NCBI GenBank assembly: GCA_021568835.1 | Contig: JAKGSH010000007.1 | Location: forward strand, 1 to 64,000 | DNA length: 64,000 bases | Source of the DNA: Streptomyces sp. Tue 6430 | GTDB taxonomy: Bacteria; Actinomycetota; Actinomycetes; Streptomycetales; Streptomycetaceae | Reading direction: 5' to 3' | Shown: positions 27,274 through 36,321 of the stretch, piece after piece | Numbering within the stretch: the stretch's first letter is position 1 | How the letters are laid out: each line of letters starts with the position of its first letter | The notes under the pieces: generated by a model | Told to the model about the DNA's origin: nothing | Databases searched by the model: none | What the model saw: the letters and a program-made list of their open reading frames with translations, nothing else | Made by a program: the position numbers and the translations under genes

Positions 27274-28950
27274 TCAACCGGTCGTGCAGGCGGTGCCGTT
27301 GAGGGTGAAGGCGGTCGGCGCCGTGTTGGCGGCGCCCTTGGTGCCGATGAAGCCCACGGTCACCGAACCGCCGACGGGGATCGTCGAGGTGTACGACGCC
27401 GCGGCCACGCTCACCGTGCTCCCGCTCTGGGCGGGGGTGCCGCCCCACATGTTCGCCACCGTCTGGCCGTCCGGGAAGGCGAAGGCGAGCGTCCAGCCGT
27501 CGACCGCCGCCGTGCCGGTGTTGCGCAGGGCGATCTCGGCCTGGAAACCGCCGGACCACTGCCCCACCACGCGGTAGCCGACCGAGCACGCCGCACCCGG
27601 GGTGCCACCGTCCTCGCCGGTGGTGACGTCCACCGTGGCCGAGCGCGCCGAGCGGTTGCCGGCCGCGTCCCGGGCGTAGACGGCGAACGTGTACGCCGTG
27701 TCCGGGGTGAGGCCCGTCAGCGTGAGGGTGTTCGCCGTGGACGCGGCGACCTCGGTCTCGGTACCGCCGCCGATCCGCACGACGTCGTAACCGGTGACGC
27801 CGACGTCGTCGGTGGACGCGCCCCAGGTGAGGGTCGCGGAGGTGGCCGAGACGGCGGAGGCCACCGGGGCGCCGGGAGCGGTCGGCGCCCGGGTGTCGCC
27901 CGGGGTGCCGCCGCCGAAGACGGTGGCCTCCTTCGCGGTCCGGGCGATGCCGTTGACGCCGTTGAAGATCCGCTGCCCCCAGGAGCTGAGGCGGGTCGGG
28001 TCGAAGTCGGTGGCGAGGTCGAGGACCGGGTCGGTGTTGCCGCTCCAGGACCAGGCCAGATAGCCGAGGCCGAGCTGTTCGGCGGTGGCCATCATGGTGT
28101 CCTCGTCGGGGTCGCCCCACTGGTCGGCGGGCCCGCCGAACTCGCCTATGAGCAGGGGGAGTTTCGCGTCGACGAAGGCGTTGAGGTAGTCGGTGACCTC
28201 CGCCGCGGTGTCGAAGACGCTGTACATGTGGATGGAGAAGATCAGGTTGCCGGTGGGATCGGCGTCGTAGACGGTCCGGGCGTTGGCCCGCATGACGCCC
28301 TGCCAGTCCTGTCCCCAGTTGGGGGCGTCGACCATGATCGTGTGCTGGAGGCCGGCGGCGCGCAGTTTCTTCACGGCGGCGATCGTCGGGTCGGTCCACC
28401 CCTCCGGGGCGGTGTTGCCCCAGGGCTCGTTGCCGATGTTGACGATGACGTAGTCCTCCTGGCCGGCCAGCACGTCCTTCAGGCCGATCCAGTAGTCGGC
28501 GGCGTGGTCGAGGGTGCCGGCCGCACTGTCCTCGCCGTAGCCCGTGGTGTCGTGCACCTCCAGGACGCAGATGAGGCGGTTGGCCTTGCACCGGGCGATG
28601 ACGGCGGCCACGTCCTCGGGGGTGTTCCGGGTCCAGCGGTGGCCGTCGGAGAGGACGACGCGGACGGTGTTGGCGCCCAGCGCCTTGACGTCGGCGAGGG
28701 ACTGCGTCTCGCCGGGGTACCAGGTGTGGGCGTGGTTGACGCCGCGCATGACGAAATCGTTGCCGTTGCCCTCCAGCAGACGGCCGTCGCTGATGTGCAG
28801 GCCGGTGGCGAGGGCGCGAGGGGCGTCGGCGGCCTGCGCGCCGGCCGGGGCGAAGAAGCCCAGGGCGACGGCGAGTGCGAGCAGAGCGGCGAGGACGGGG
28901 GTGGGGGCGGGCAGGAACCTCTTCCGGGTCGTGCTGCGTGCTCTTCTCAC
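27274..28950 (-). CDS. Secreted beta-mannanase (GH5) with FnIII and CBM2 domains
   Basis: 558 residues. GTG 28950 with GGAG 5 bases upstream begins a basic, hydrophobic signal peptide (to about residue 43). The catalytic GH5 barrel runs from GLHISDGRLLEGNGNDFVMR to about residue 350. The acid/base is Glu in NIGNEPWGN and the nucleophile Glu in LLIGEFGGP. The sequence strongly resembles the Streptomyces endo-1,4-beta-mannanase ManA as I recall it. A fibronectin type III domain follows (APGAPVASAVSATSATLTWG to VDVTTG), then a CBM2 cellulose-binding module with terminal cysteines (ACSVGYRVVGQWSGGF to TACTTG). It attacks mannan in plant walls. A perfect CebR box 50 bp upstream implies cello-oligosaccharide induction. 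Confidence 0.93.
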   Translation of the reverse strand: MRRARSTTRKRFLPAPTPVLAALLALAVALGFFAPAGAQAADAPRALATGLHISDGRLLEGNGNDFVMRGVNHAHTWYPGETQSLADVKALGANTVRVVLSDGHRWTRNTPEDVAAVIARCKANRLICVLEVHDTTGYGEDSAAGTLDHAADYWIGLKDVLAGQEDYVIVNIGNEPWGNTAPEGWTDPTIAAVKKLRAAGLQHTIMVDAPNWGQDWQGVMRANARTVYDADPTGNLIFSIHMYSVFDTAAEVTDYLNAFVDAKLPLLIGEFGGPADQWGDPDEDTMMATAEQLGLGYLAWSWSGNTDPVLDLATDFDPTRLSSWGQRIFNGVNGIARTAKEATVFGGGTPGDTRAPTAPGAPVASAVSATSATLTWGASTDDVGVTGYDVVRIGGGTETEVAASTANTLTLTGLTPDTAYTFAVYARDAAGNRSARSATVDVTTGEDGGTPGAACSVGYRVVGQWSGGFQAEIALRNTGTAAVDGWTLAFAFPDGQTVANMWGGTPAQSGSTVSVAAASYTSTIPVGGSVTVGFIGTKGAANTAPTAFTLNGTACTTG

Positions 28951-28999
28951 TGCGACTCCAGGAGTGAGCGCCAGAAACTCAGGCATCGGGAGGATGGGG

Positions 29000-29013
29000 T
29001 GGGAGCGCTCCCA
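29000..29013. promoter_or_regulatory. CebR operator (perfect consensus)
   Basis: TGGGAGCGCTCCCA is identical to the 14-bp box bound by the LacI-family repressor CebR in streptomycetes. CebR is released by cello-oligosaccharides. The box lies 50-63 bp upstream of the mannanase start. The match is seen; regulation is inferred from the known consensus. Confidence 0.88.
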
Positions 29014-29090
29014 TGAAGCCACTACGACAAGTACACGTCAAGACATCGCACACGGACCGGCGCACGGATCGGCGCCCGGGCCCCACGCAC

Positions 29091-29132
29091 GGGCCGTCGG
29101 CACCCGTCGTCTCGACGTGGTGCCGACGGCCC
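29091..29132 (-). terminator. Terminator after the catalase gene
   Basis: GGGCCGTCGGCACC and GGTGCCGACGGCCC form a perfect 14-bp stem with a 14-base loop, about 90 bases past the catalase stop. Confidence 0.7.
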
Positions 29133-29173
29133 GTCTCCGCGGCGGCTTTCCCCGTCTCCGCGGCGGCTTTCCC
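29132..29173. repeat. Exact 21-bp tandem duplication
   Basis: Bases 29132-29152 are repeated exactly at 29153-29173 (unit begins CGTCTCCGCGGCGG). It lies between the catalase stop and its terminator. Confidence 0.95.
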
Positions 29174-29222
29174 CGCCGCCGCCCGCCGCCGCGACGTCCC
29201 GGCGCGTCCGCGTGCCGACCGC

Positions 29223-30880
29223 TCAGCGGTTCACGACGTGCCGCTCGTCCGGTACGCAGTGGGTCATGGTGAGGCCCTCCACGTCGCGGGGCGGGTTCTT
29301 GCCCAGGTGGGCGAGCCGGTCGCGGTCCTCCTCGGTCAGGTCCTGGCTCGCCAGCGGTTCCAGCTCCGCCACGTCCTCGGGGGTGATGCCGAGCCCCTCG
29401 GCGATCCTGAGGCCGAGGTCGTTCTCGACCAGGAGGAAGTGCCACACCATGCGCTCCTGCACCGGCCGGTCGCACTCGGCGAGCGCCCCCGTGAGGTTCT
29501 TGACCAGGTCGTCGCGCTCCCACTGCTCCATCAGCAGGTAGCGCTGACCGGCCTGCTGGTAGTCGTTGGTGCGCGGGATGCGCTTGCGGGTCAGCCGGCC
29601 GCGGATCTCCGGGCCCTGTTCGTCGTGCGCGGGGTACCGGCCCTCCCGCAGCCCGCCGGTGATCGACGGTTCGTAGTTGACGCTCGGGCTCTCGCCGCCG
29701 CCGTCCACGTGGTACGTCATCTGCCCGTCGCGCTGGTTGGTGCGCACGTCGGCGTTCTTCGCGTGGTTCACCGGCAGCTGAAGGTAGTTCGGGCCGACCC
29801 GGTGGCGCTGCGTGTCGCTGTAGGAGAAGGTGCGGCCGACGAGCATCTTGTCGTCGGAGAAGTCCAGGCCGTCGACGAGGACTCCGGTGCCGAAGGAGAT
29901 CTGCTCGTTCTCGGCGAAGAAGTTCTCCGGCATGCGGTTCAGCACCATCTTGCCGACCGGCTTGGGCGGGAAGTCCTGCTCGGGCCAGGTCTTGGTGTCG
30001 TCGAGCGGGTCGAAGTCCAGCTCCGGGTGCTCGCCGTCGTCCATCATCTGCACGAGCAGCTCCCACTCGGGGTGTTCGCCGCGCGCGACGCTCTCGTAGA
30101 GGTCCTTGGTGGCGTGGCCGAGGGAGTCGGCCTGCACGTTGGCGGCGTCCTCCTCGGTCATGCTGCGCACCCCGGCCCTGGGCATCCAGTGGTACTTGAC
30201 CAGTTTGGTCCCGCCCTCGGCGTCGACCCACTTGTAGGTGTTGACGCCGAAGCCCTGCATGTGGCGGTAGTCGGCGGGGATGCCGCGCGGGCTGAACAGG
30301 TTGACCAGCATGTGCATCGCCTCGGGGGTCTGCGACATGAAGTCGAAGATGCGGCGCGGCTGCTGCTCGAAGGTGACCGGGTCGGGCTTGAGGGCGTGGA
30401 TGACGTCCGGGAACTTGATCGCGTCCCGGATGAAGAAGACGCCGAGGTTGTTGCCGACGAGGTCCCAGTTGCCGTCCTCGGTGTAGAACTTCACGGCGAA
30501 GCCGCGCGGGTCGCGGGCGGCCTCGGAGGAGTCGCGCCCGCCGATCACCGTGGAGAAGCGGACCGCCAGGTCGGTGCGCTTGCCGCGCTCCTGGAACAGC
30601 TTGGCGCGGGTGTACCGGCTGATCGGCTCGTCCCCCAGGTGCCGTACGCCTCGAAGTAGCCGTACGCGGTGACGCCGCGGGCATGGACGACGCGCTCGGG
30701 GATGCGTTCGCGGTCGAAGTGGCTGATCTTCTCGAGGAACTGGTAGTTCTCCAGGGTGGCGGGGCCGCGGGCGCCGACGGTGCGCTGGTTCTGGTTGTCG
30801 TGGACCGGGTGGCCCTGCCGGTTGGTGAGCACCTTCCGGCCGTCGCCGCGATCGGGCCCCTTGCTCGATACGTCGGTCAT
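29223..30880 (-). CDS. Monofunctional haem catalase (one frameshift)
   Basis: About 552 residues. ATG 30880 lies 10 bases after AAGGA. ATG 30886 is too close. The essential His is in [16 protein letters not shown], the distal Asn in [15 protein letters not shown], and the proximal haem-ligand Tyr in [20 protein letters not shown] one-base loss in the C-run at 30631-30635 separates FEAYGT from [20 protein letters not shown]. The rest is intact. It decomposes H2O2 in the cytoplasm. No furA/catR regulator gene is adjacent, though other catalases in streptomycetes have one. Confidence 0.95.
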
Positions 30881-31093
30881 GTCCATGCGCTCCTTCGCGT
30901 GGGTTCCCCGCGGTCACGGGGCGCGGGGCTGCCGCGCAGCCACCGCCGGGGTCTCGGACGGACGGCCCGGGTGCCCGAGGGGCCGGGACGAGTCACACGA
31001 GTCAGCTTGGGGCCGGGCCCGGCGCGCTGCATCCGGACGGCGGGGACGCCCGCCCGGAAACCCGCTGGACAGCCGCCGGGCCGTTCACCTGGA

Positions 31094-31996
31094 ATGAGCG
31101 GCATGTGTGCGGTGAGGATGCGTCCGGACGAGATCGACGTGGACCCGGCGCTGGTACGACGGCTCGTCGCCGCGCAGTTCCCGCGGTGGGCGTCGCTGCC
31201 GGTGGAGCGGCTGGAGTCCTCGGGGACGGAGAACGCGATGTTCCGGCTGGGCGCCGACAAGGTGGTGCGGCTGCCCCGGTATCCGGGGGCGGTGGAGAGC
31301 GTGGCCCACGAGCGGCTCTGGCTGGAGCGGCTGGGACCGCGGCTGTCCGTCGCCGCGCCGGTGCCGCTGGAACGGGGCGCTCCCGGTGCGGGGTTCCCCT
31401 GGCCGTGGTCCGTCTACCGGTGGCTGGACGGCCGCAATCCCGTCGCGGGGGCCCTGGAGCGGCCCGGGGAGCTGGCCGCGGACCTGGGGGCGTTCGTCGC
31501 CGGGCTGCGCCGGGTCGACGCGCGGGGCGGGCCGCCCGGGCACCGGGGTGTGCCGTTGGCGGAGCGGGACGCGCCCACCCGTTCGGCCATCGCCCGATTG
31601 GCGGGCGGGATCGACACGGCCGCGGTCACCGCCCTGTGGGAGGAGGCGCTACGGGCACCGGGCCGCACGGCCCCGCCCGCGTGGGCCCACGGCGATCTGT
31701 CGCCGGGCAACGTGCTGGTGGCGGACGGCCGGCTGGCGGCGGTGATCGACTTCGGCAGCGTGGGCGTCGGTGACCCGGCCGTGGACCTGATCGTGGCCTG
31801 GAACCTGCTGCCGGCGTCGGCCCGCGCCGTCTTCCGGGCGGCGGTGGGCGCGGACGACGCCGAATGGGCGCGCGGCCGGGGGTGGGCGCTGTCGATCTCG
31901 CTGATCCAGTTGCCGTTCTACCGGGAGACCAATCCGCCGCTGGCGGAGAACTCCCGGCACGTGATCAAGGAGATCCTGGCGGAGGCCGGGAGGTGA
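31094..31996 (+). CDS. Aminoglycoside-phosphotransferase-family protein
   Basis: 300 residues, complete frame. Kinase-like fold: N-lobe (VERLESSGTENAMFRLGADK, VVRLPRYPGAVESVAHERLW), catalytic loop WAHGDLSPGNVLVADGRLAA with the HGD base, and Mg-binding VIDFGSVGVGDPAVDLIVAW. This is the common streptomycete Aph-like group whose substrates are mostly unknown. Some confer antibiotic resistance. ATG 31094 is used. ATG 31103 and ATG 31121 (MRPDEIDVD) are possible. Divergent from catalase. Confidence 0.88.
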   Translation: MSGMCAVRMRPDEIDVDPALVRRLVAAQFPRWASLPVERLESSGTENAMFRLGADKVVRLPRYPGAVESVAHERLWLERLGPRLSVAAPVPLERGAPGAGFPWPWSVYRWLDGRNPVAGALERPGELAADLGAFVAGLRRVDARGGPPGHRGVPLAERDAPTRSAIARLAGGIDTAAVTALWEEALRAPGRTAPPAWAHGDLSPGNVLVADGRLAAVIDFGSVGVGDPAVDLIVAWNLLPASARAVFRAAVGADDAEWARGRGWALSISLIQLPFYRETNPPLAENSRHVIKEILAEAGR

Positions 31997-32132
31997 CGGG
32001 GGCCGGGACCCGGAGGTGACGGGCTGCGGACGGGCGGGCCCCGGCCGCGGCCCGGGAAGGCACGGGCCGGCGGTGGCAGGCCTTCGGGGCCGGCCGTACG
32101 AGGCCCGCCCCTCCCGGCGGCCCCTCGCCCGT

Positions 32133-32621
32133 CTACTCCCCCTCCCCCTCGTAGGCCTTCCGCAGGGCGGCGATGTCGAGCTTGCCCATGGCGAGCATGG
32201 CCCTGGTGGCGCGGGCGGCCTTCTCCTGGTCCGGCGAGGTGAGCATCCGCATCAGTTCGGTGGGCACGACCTGCCAGGACACGCCGTACTTGTCCTTGAG
32301 CCAGCCGCAGGGGCCGGGCTCGCCACCGCCCTCGATGAGCTTGTCCCAGTAGTAGTCGACCTCTTCCTGGTCGGCGCAGTCGATCTGGAACGAGACGGCC
32401 TCGTTGAACGTGAACTGCGGGCCGCCGTTCAGGCCGACGAACTTCTGGCCGTTGGCCGTGAACTCCACGGTGATCACGGAGCCGGCGGGGCCCGGGCCGG
32501 CCTCGGTGTAGCGGGCGACGGTGCCGACGCTCGAGTTCTTGAAGATCGACGCGTAGTGGTGGGCGGCTTCCTCCGCCTGGCCGTCGAACCAGAGGCACGT
32601 GGTGAATCCGTCGGTGGTCAT
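32133..32621 (-). CDS. VOC-superfamily (PhnB-type) protein
   Basis: 162 residues from ATG 32621 with GGAGG 6 bases upstream. FTTCLWFDGQAEEAAHHYAS starts the first beta-alpha-beta unit. FVGLNGGPQFTFNEAVSFQI and DYYWDKLIEGGGEPGPCGWL with DKYGVSWQVVP give the second. PhnB-like proteins fold as vicinal-oxygen-chelate dimers. Most lack known activity. Frame intact. A helical tail (MLTSPDQEKAARATRAMLAM) is characteristic of this subgroup. Confidence 0.9.
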   Translation of the reverse strand: MTTDGFTTCLWFDGQAEEAAHHYASIFKNSSVGTVARYTEAGPGPAGSVITVEFTANGQKFVGLNGGPQFTFNEAVSFQIDCADQEEVDYYWDKLIEGGGEPGPCGWLKDKYGVSWQVVPTELMRMLTSPDQEKAARATRAMLAMGKLDIAALRKAYEGEGE

Positions 32622-32775
32622 GGGTTCCTCCAGGAGCGCGAGTGTGCGGGGAACGCTGTCATCAGTGTCGACCGGTGCGGCGCCCGGAACTCATCGACCG
32701 GCGGCGCCCCGGTTTCGGTTCGTCCGATGCGGGCTCGTCCGGGGAACCGCCCGCGCAGGCCGCGGCAGGAGGCCC

Positions 32776-32805
32776 TCTGCTGTCGGCGAATCTGCCCAGG
32801 GCAGG
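32776..32805 (+). promoter_or_regulatory. Two adjacent PopR-like boxes upstream of clpP3
   Basis: TCTGCTGTCGGCGAA (32776-32790) and TCTGCCCAGGGCAGG (32791-32805) lie head to tail about 100 bp before clpP3. As I recall, PopR recognises TCTGCC-N3-GGCAGA. The second box differs at one base, the first at three. Adjacent popR supports the assignment. Confidence 0.5.
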
Positions 32806-32899
32806 GAAATCCGCCGCGGGGGCGGTCACGCGCCGAGAGTGGGTGGCGCGGCGGCCGACGCCGCCGCACTCACCTCTCGCCTCTCGACAAGGAGCGCCC

Positions 32900-33553
32900 A
32901 TGTCCCGACACCTCACCGGTCCCGCGCCGGCCCTGCTGCCACGGGCCGAGGAGGGCGACACCCCTCCCAGCCGCTTCGACGACCAGCTTGCGGCCCAACT
33001 GCTCAACCGGCGCATCGTGTTGCTCGGCACCCAGGTCGACGAGGTGTCCGCCAACCGGGTCTGCGCGCAGTTGCTGATCCTGTCGGCCGAGGACCCGCGC
33101 ACCGACATCAGCCTGTACGTCAACAGCCCCGGCGGCTCGGTCCACGCGGGCCTGGCCATCTACGACACGATGCGGCTCATCCCGAACGACGTCTCGACGC
33201 TGGCGATGGGATTCGCGGCCAGCATGGGCCAGTTCCTGCTGAGCGTCGGTACGGCCGGCAAGCGGTACGCGCTGCCGAACGCGCGCGTCATGATGCACCA
33301 GCCGTCGGCCGGTATCGGCGGCACCACCGCGGACATCGAGATCCAGGCCGAGAACCTGGAGTTCACCAAGCGGACCATCGAGCGGATCACCGCCGAGCAC
33401 ACCGGTCAGAGCCCCGAGACCATCTCCCGGGACGGCGACCGCGACCGCTGGTTCACGGCCGAGGAGGCCAGGGAGTACGGCATCGTCGACCGGGTGGTGG
33501 AGTCGCTGGCCGATGTCCGTCCGGCCGCCTCGAAGCGACGGACGGGGCTCTGA
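32900..33553 (+). CDS. clpP3: ClpP-family serine protease, ClpP3
   Basis: 217 residues from ATG 32900 with AAGGAG 6 bases upstream. [20 protein letters not shown] forms the oxyanion region. The catalytic triad is visible: Ser in [12 protein letters not shown], His in [13 protein letters not shown] and Asp in [17 protein letters not shown]. It would form tetradecamers with ClpP4 and cooperate with ClpX/ClpC ATPases. Position before clpP4 and popR reproduces the clpP3-clpP4-popR locus of S. lividans and S. coelicolor, a back-up protease induced when ClpP1P2 fails. Frame intact. Confidence 0.93.
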   Translation: MSRHLTGPAPALLPRAEEGDTPPSRFDDQLAAQLLNRRIVLLGTQVDEVSANRVCAQLLILSAEDPRTDISLYVNSPGGSVHAGLAIYDTMRLIPNDVSTLAMGFAASMGQFLLSVGTAGKRYALPNARVMMHQPSAGIGGTTADIEIQAENLEFTKRTIERITAEHTGQSPETISRDGDRDRWFTAEEAREYGIVDRVVESLADVRPAASKRRTGL

Positions 33554-33554
33554 C

Positions 33555-34155
33555 ATGGGGACGTACACGATCCCGAACGTGGTGGAGCGAACCCCGCAGG
33601 GCGAGCGGTCCTACGACGTCTACAGCCGGCTGCTGGCCGAGCGGATCATCTTCCTCGGCAGCGAGATCGACGACGGCGTCGCCAACGTCGTGATCGCGCA
33701 ACTGCTCCACCTGGAGTCGTCGGCACCGGAGAGCGAGATCGCGATCTACATCAACTCCCCCGGCGGCTCGTTCACCTCGCTGATGGCCGTCTACGACACG
33801 ATGACGTTCGTCCAGGCCCCCTCGCGACGTTCTGCGTGGGCCAGGCCGCCTCCACCGCGGCCGTACTGCTGGCGGCCGGGACCCCGGGCGGCGGTTCGTG
33901 CTGGAGCACGCGCGGGTGCTGCTCGGGCAGCCCGCCAGCGGCGGGCGGCAGGGCACGGTGTCGGACCTGGCGCTCCAGGCAAAGGAGATGGTGCGCATCC
34001 GCGCCCAGGTCGAGGAGGTGCTGGCCCGGCACACGCACCACGACGCCGCGACCCTGCGCGCGGACATGGACCGCGACAAGGTGTTCACCGCGCGTGAGGC
34101 CGTGGCGTACGGCCTGGCCGACGAGGTGCTGAGCCGGCGCCCCGTACGGGGCTGA
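33555..34155 (+). CDS. clpP4: ClpP4 (two frameshifts; catalytic His not seen)
   Basis: About 200 residues, start ATG one base after the clpP3 stop (TGACATG). [20 protein letters not shown] and [16 protein letters not shown] (Ser) are normal. One-base losses lie near 33820 and 33890. In the next segment, reading [15 protein letters not shown], the residue aligned with the catalytic His of ClpP (normally M.HQP) is Gly. The Asp-region [20 protein letters not shown] is kept. If correct, ClpP4 would be a non-catalytic partner of ClpP3. The reading depends on the frames assigned around the nearby shift. Confidence 0.85.
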
Positions 34156-34176
34156 GGCACCGGCCCGGTCGTGCCG

Positions 34177-34596
34177 TCAGGCTGCCAGGCAGAGTCCGTC
34201 GAGCGAGGACGTGGTCGTCGTCGTACGGCGCGGGTGCGAGGTCCGGCTGGTGAGCCGGACCAACTCGCCCTGGGCGCGCGCCAGCAGGTCGCCGAGGCTC
34301 AGGCCGAGCGCGCGGGCGGCGGCCGCCAGGACCTCCGAGGAGGCCTCCTTGCGGCCGCGCTCCACCTCCGACAGATACGGCATGGAGATACGGGCGGCGT
34401 CGGCGACGTCCCGCAGCGTGCGCCCCTGGGACCGGCGTTCGCGGCGCAGGACGTCGCCGACGAGGTCGCGCCAGAGGGGTTCTCTGAGGGATTCCCCGGG
34501 GGTGGGCGGCCGGCCGGCGGGGCGGGCGGTGGCGGGGCGCTCCGTCGAGGGGCGCAGCGGGATCACGCGGGCGTGGTTCGGCGCTTGGTTGCTCAC
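34177..34596 (-). CDS. popR: PopR, XRE-type activator of clpP3-clpP4
   Basis: 139 residues from GTG 34596. Helix-turn-helix DVLRRERRSQGRTLRDVADA / ARISMPYLSEVERGRKEASS closely resembles ClgR/PopR-class regulators of Clp genes. The protein ends LCLAA. Two terminal alanines are reported to make PopR a ClpP1P2 substrate in S. lividans. Location next to and convergent with clpP4 matches that locus. When ClpP1P2 is impaired PopR accumulates and turns on clpP3-clpP4. Confidence 0.85.
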   Translation of the reverse strand: MSNQAPNHARVIPLRPSTERPATARPAGRPPTPGESLREPLWRDLVGDVLRRERRSQGRTLRDVADAARISMPYLSEVERGRKEASSEVLAAAARALGLSLGDLLARAQGELVRLTSRTSHPRRTTTTTSSLDGLCLAA

Positions 34597-34712
34597 CGTC
34601 CCAGCCTAGGAGGACCGGCCGCCGCGGGAAGACCTCCGGCGTTCCGCCCTCAGGGAAATCACGGCCGGACCCCCGGCGGGGCACGGCAGACGGAACCGGT
34701 ACGTTTTCGTGT

Positions 34713-34737
34713 GCATGTGTGCGCCGACTCGGGGTAT
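34713..34737 (+). promoter_or_regulatory. Candidate SigB-type promoter
   Basis: GCAT (34713-34716), 15 bases, then GGGTAT (34732-34737) fits the GNNT-N14-16-GGGTAY pattern of SigB-family promoters. It is 86 bp upstream of a SigB-family sigma gene, so autoregulation is plausible. Confidence 0.5.
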
Positions 34738-34822
34738 TCGCCCCCGAGTGGGCCTGCCGTACCCGGTTCGCTCACCCAGTGCGCACAGAGAATGTCGAAC
34801 CGTGACTTTCGTGGGAGAGGTA

Positions 34823-35708
34823 ATGCACACCGCCGTGATCGGGTCGCAGGCACAGGTCGTCGAGGACACCGCCGGGGCCGGCACGGGTGGCGCGCCGCTG
34901 CCGGGAATCGAGGACCCCGGGCGCGTGGCCCCCGCGACGCGCGTCAGCTGTCGCGTCAGTTCTTCCGGCGGCTGACGGAGCTGGAGGAGGGACGCACGAG
35001 TACCAGTACGCGCGCAACACCCTCATCGAGATGAACATGTCGCTGGTGCGGTTCGCGGCCGGCCGGTTCCGGGGCCGCGGCGACGACATGGACGACGTCG
35101 TCCAGACCGGGATGATCGGCCTGATCAAGGCGATCGACCGGTTCGAGATCTCGCGCGAGGTCGAGTTCACCTCCTTCGCGCTGCCCTACATCGTGGGGGA
35201 GATCAAGCGCTTCTTCCGGGACACGACCTGGGCCGTGCACGTGCCGCGGCGGCTCCAGGAGCTGCGGGTGGAGCTGGCCAAGGCCCGCGACGAGCTCTCC
35301 AGCCGCCTCGACCGGGACCCGACCGTCGCCGAGCTGGCCACGCTGATGAACCTCACGGAGCCCGAGGTGATCGAGGCGCAGATCGCCTCCAACGGCTACA
35401 ACTCCTCCTCCCTGGACGCCGCCCTCACCGGCGACGGGCCCGAGGGCGGCGAAGCGGTGCTGGCCGACTTCATCGGGGTGGAGGAGGAGGGCCTGCGGCT
35501 CGTCGAGGACTTCCACTCGCTGGCTCCGCTGATGGCGGAGCTGAGCGAGCGCGACCGGCAGATCATCCATCTGCGGTTCGTGGAGGAGGCCACCCAGGCG
35601 GAGATCGGGGAGCGTCTCGGCTGCTCCCAGATGCACGTCTCCCGCCTGATCAAGCGGATCATCGTGCGGCTGCGCGAGGGGATGCTGGGCGAGCTCGGCT
35701 GCGCCTGA
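34823..35708 (+). CDS. SigB/SigF-family RNA polymerase sigma factor (two frameshifts)
   Basis: About 295 residues. ATG 34823 with GGGAGAGG 4 bases upstream. After shifts near 34931 and 34991 (both -1, in G/C runs) the core reads YARNTLIEMNMSLVRFAAGR, region 2 DDMDDVVQTGMIGLIKAIDR with FTSFALPYIVGEIKRFFRD, region 3 LQELRVELAKARDELSSRLD and region 4 LSERDRQIIHLRFVEEATQA with helix-turn-helix GCSQMHVSRLIKRI. This is the stress/differentiation sigma group of streptomycetes. The convergent neighbour is an RsbW-like ATPase, and a 23-bp stem separates the two. Confidence 0.9.
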
Positions 35709-35720
35709 GCACCCGTCGCC

Positions 35721-35769
35721 GCCGGCTGACCCGCCGTGGGGCCGGCGGCCCCACGGCGGGTCAGCCGGC
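35721..35769. terminator. 23-bp perfect bidirectional terminator
   Basis: Arms 35721-35743 and 35747-35769 (left arm starts GCCGGCTGACCCGCC) are exactly complementary with a 3-base loop. The right arm contains the stop codon of the minus-strand ATPase gene. The stem ends both convergent genes. Confidence 0.9.
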
Positions 35770-36215
35770 GGCGACCCCGAGGACGGCGCGGACGCGCTTG
35801 CCGACCGGGACGCGGTCGACGGTGACCTCGGTGGCGATGGCGTGCACGATCTCCAGACCGTGGCGGCCCACCCGGCGGGGGTCCTTGGGGAAGCGCAGCG
35901 GCAGCCGGTCGCTGCTGTCGTACACGGCGACCGTCACCGAGGTGTCGGTGCCCTCCAGCTCCAGGATGTAGGGCCGTTGCTGTGCCGGTCGGCATTGGTG
36001 ACCAGCTCGCTGACGACCAGCATGACGTCGTCGCCGAAGCGGTCGTCCATGCCCGCGCACCACTCCGTCCTGAGCTGGTCGACGAAGTGGGCGGCGAAGT
36101 CGCGGGCCTCGGCGATGGAGCCGGGTTCACCGGTGTAGTGCGCCGCGCGGCGGAGCGGCTCCACGGGTACGTCGAAACCGGTCGGTATCACTGCCCCGTC
36201 CAGGTGCTTGATCAT
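35761..36215 (-). CDS. Anti-sigma-like histidine-kinase-type ATPase (one frameshift)
   Basis: About 151 residues from ATG 36215. SIAEARDFAAHFVDQLRTEW and FGDDVMLVVSELVTNADRHS carry the N-box (ELVTNADRH) of HATPase_c_2 proteins. After a one-base loss at about 35973 it continues YILELEGTDTSVTVAVYDSS and PKDPRRVGRHGLEIVHAIAT (G-box). Proteins of this RsbW/SpoIIAB-like group bind sigma factors or phosphorylate STAS antagonists. Facing the sigma gene end to end suggests that sigma is its partner, but that is inference. N-terminal 40 residues are extra to the minimal domain. Confidence 0.85.
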
Positions 36216-36321
36216 GCTGTTCTCTCTCGGAGGCCGGCCTGGCCGGACGCTGCTGCCCAGTGCTGCTACCCGAAGCGGGCCGTGCAGTCCCCCGGCCCCG
36301 GTCCGGCCGCCATGGGCTGCC

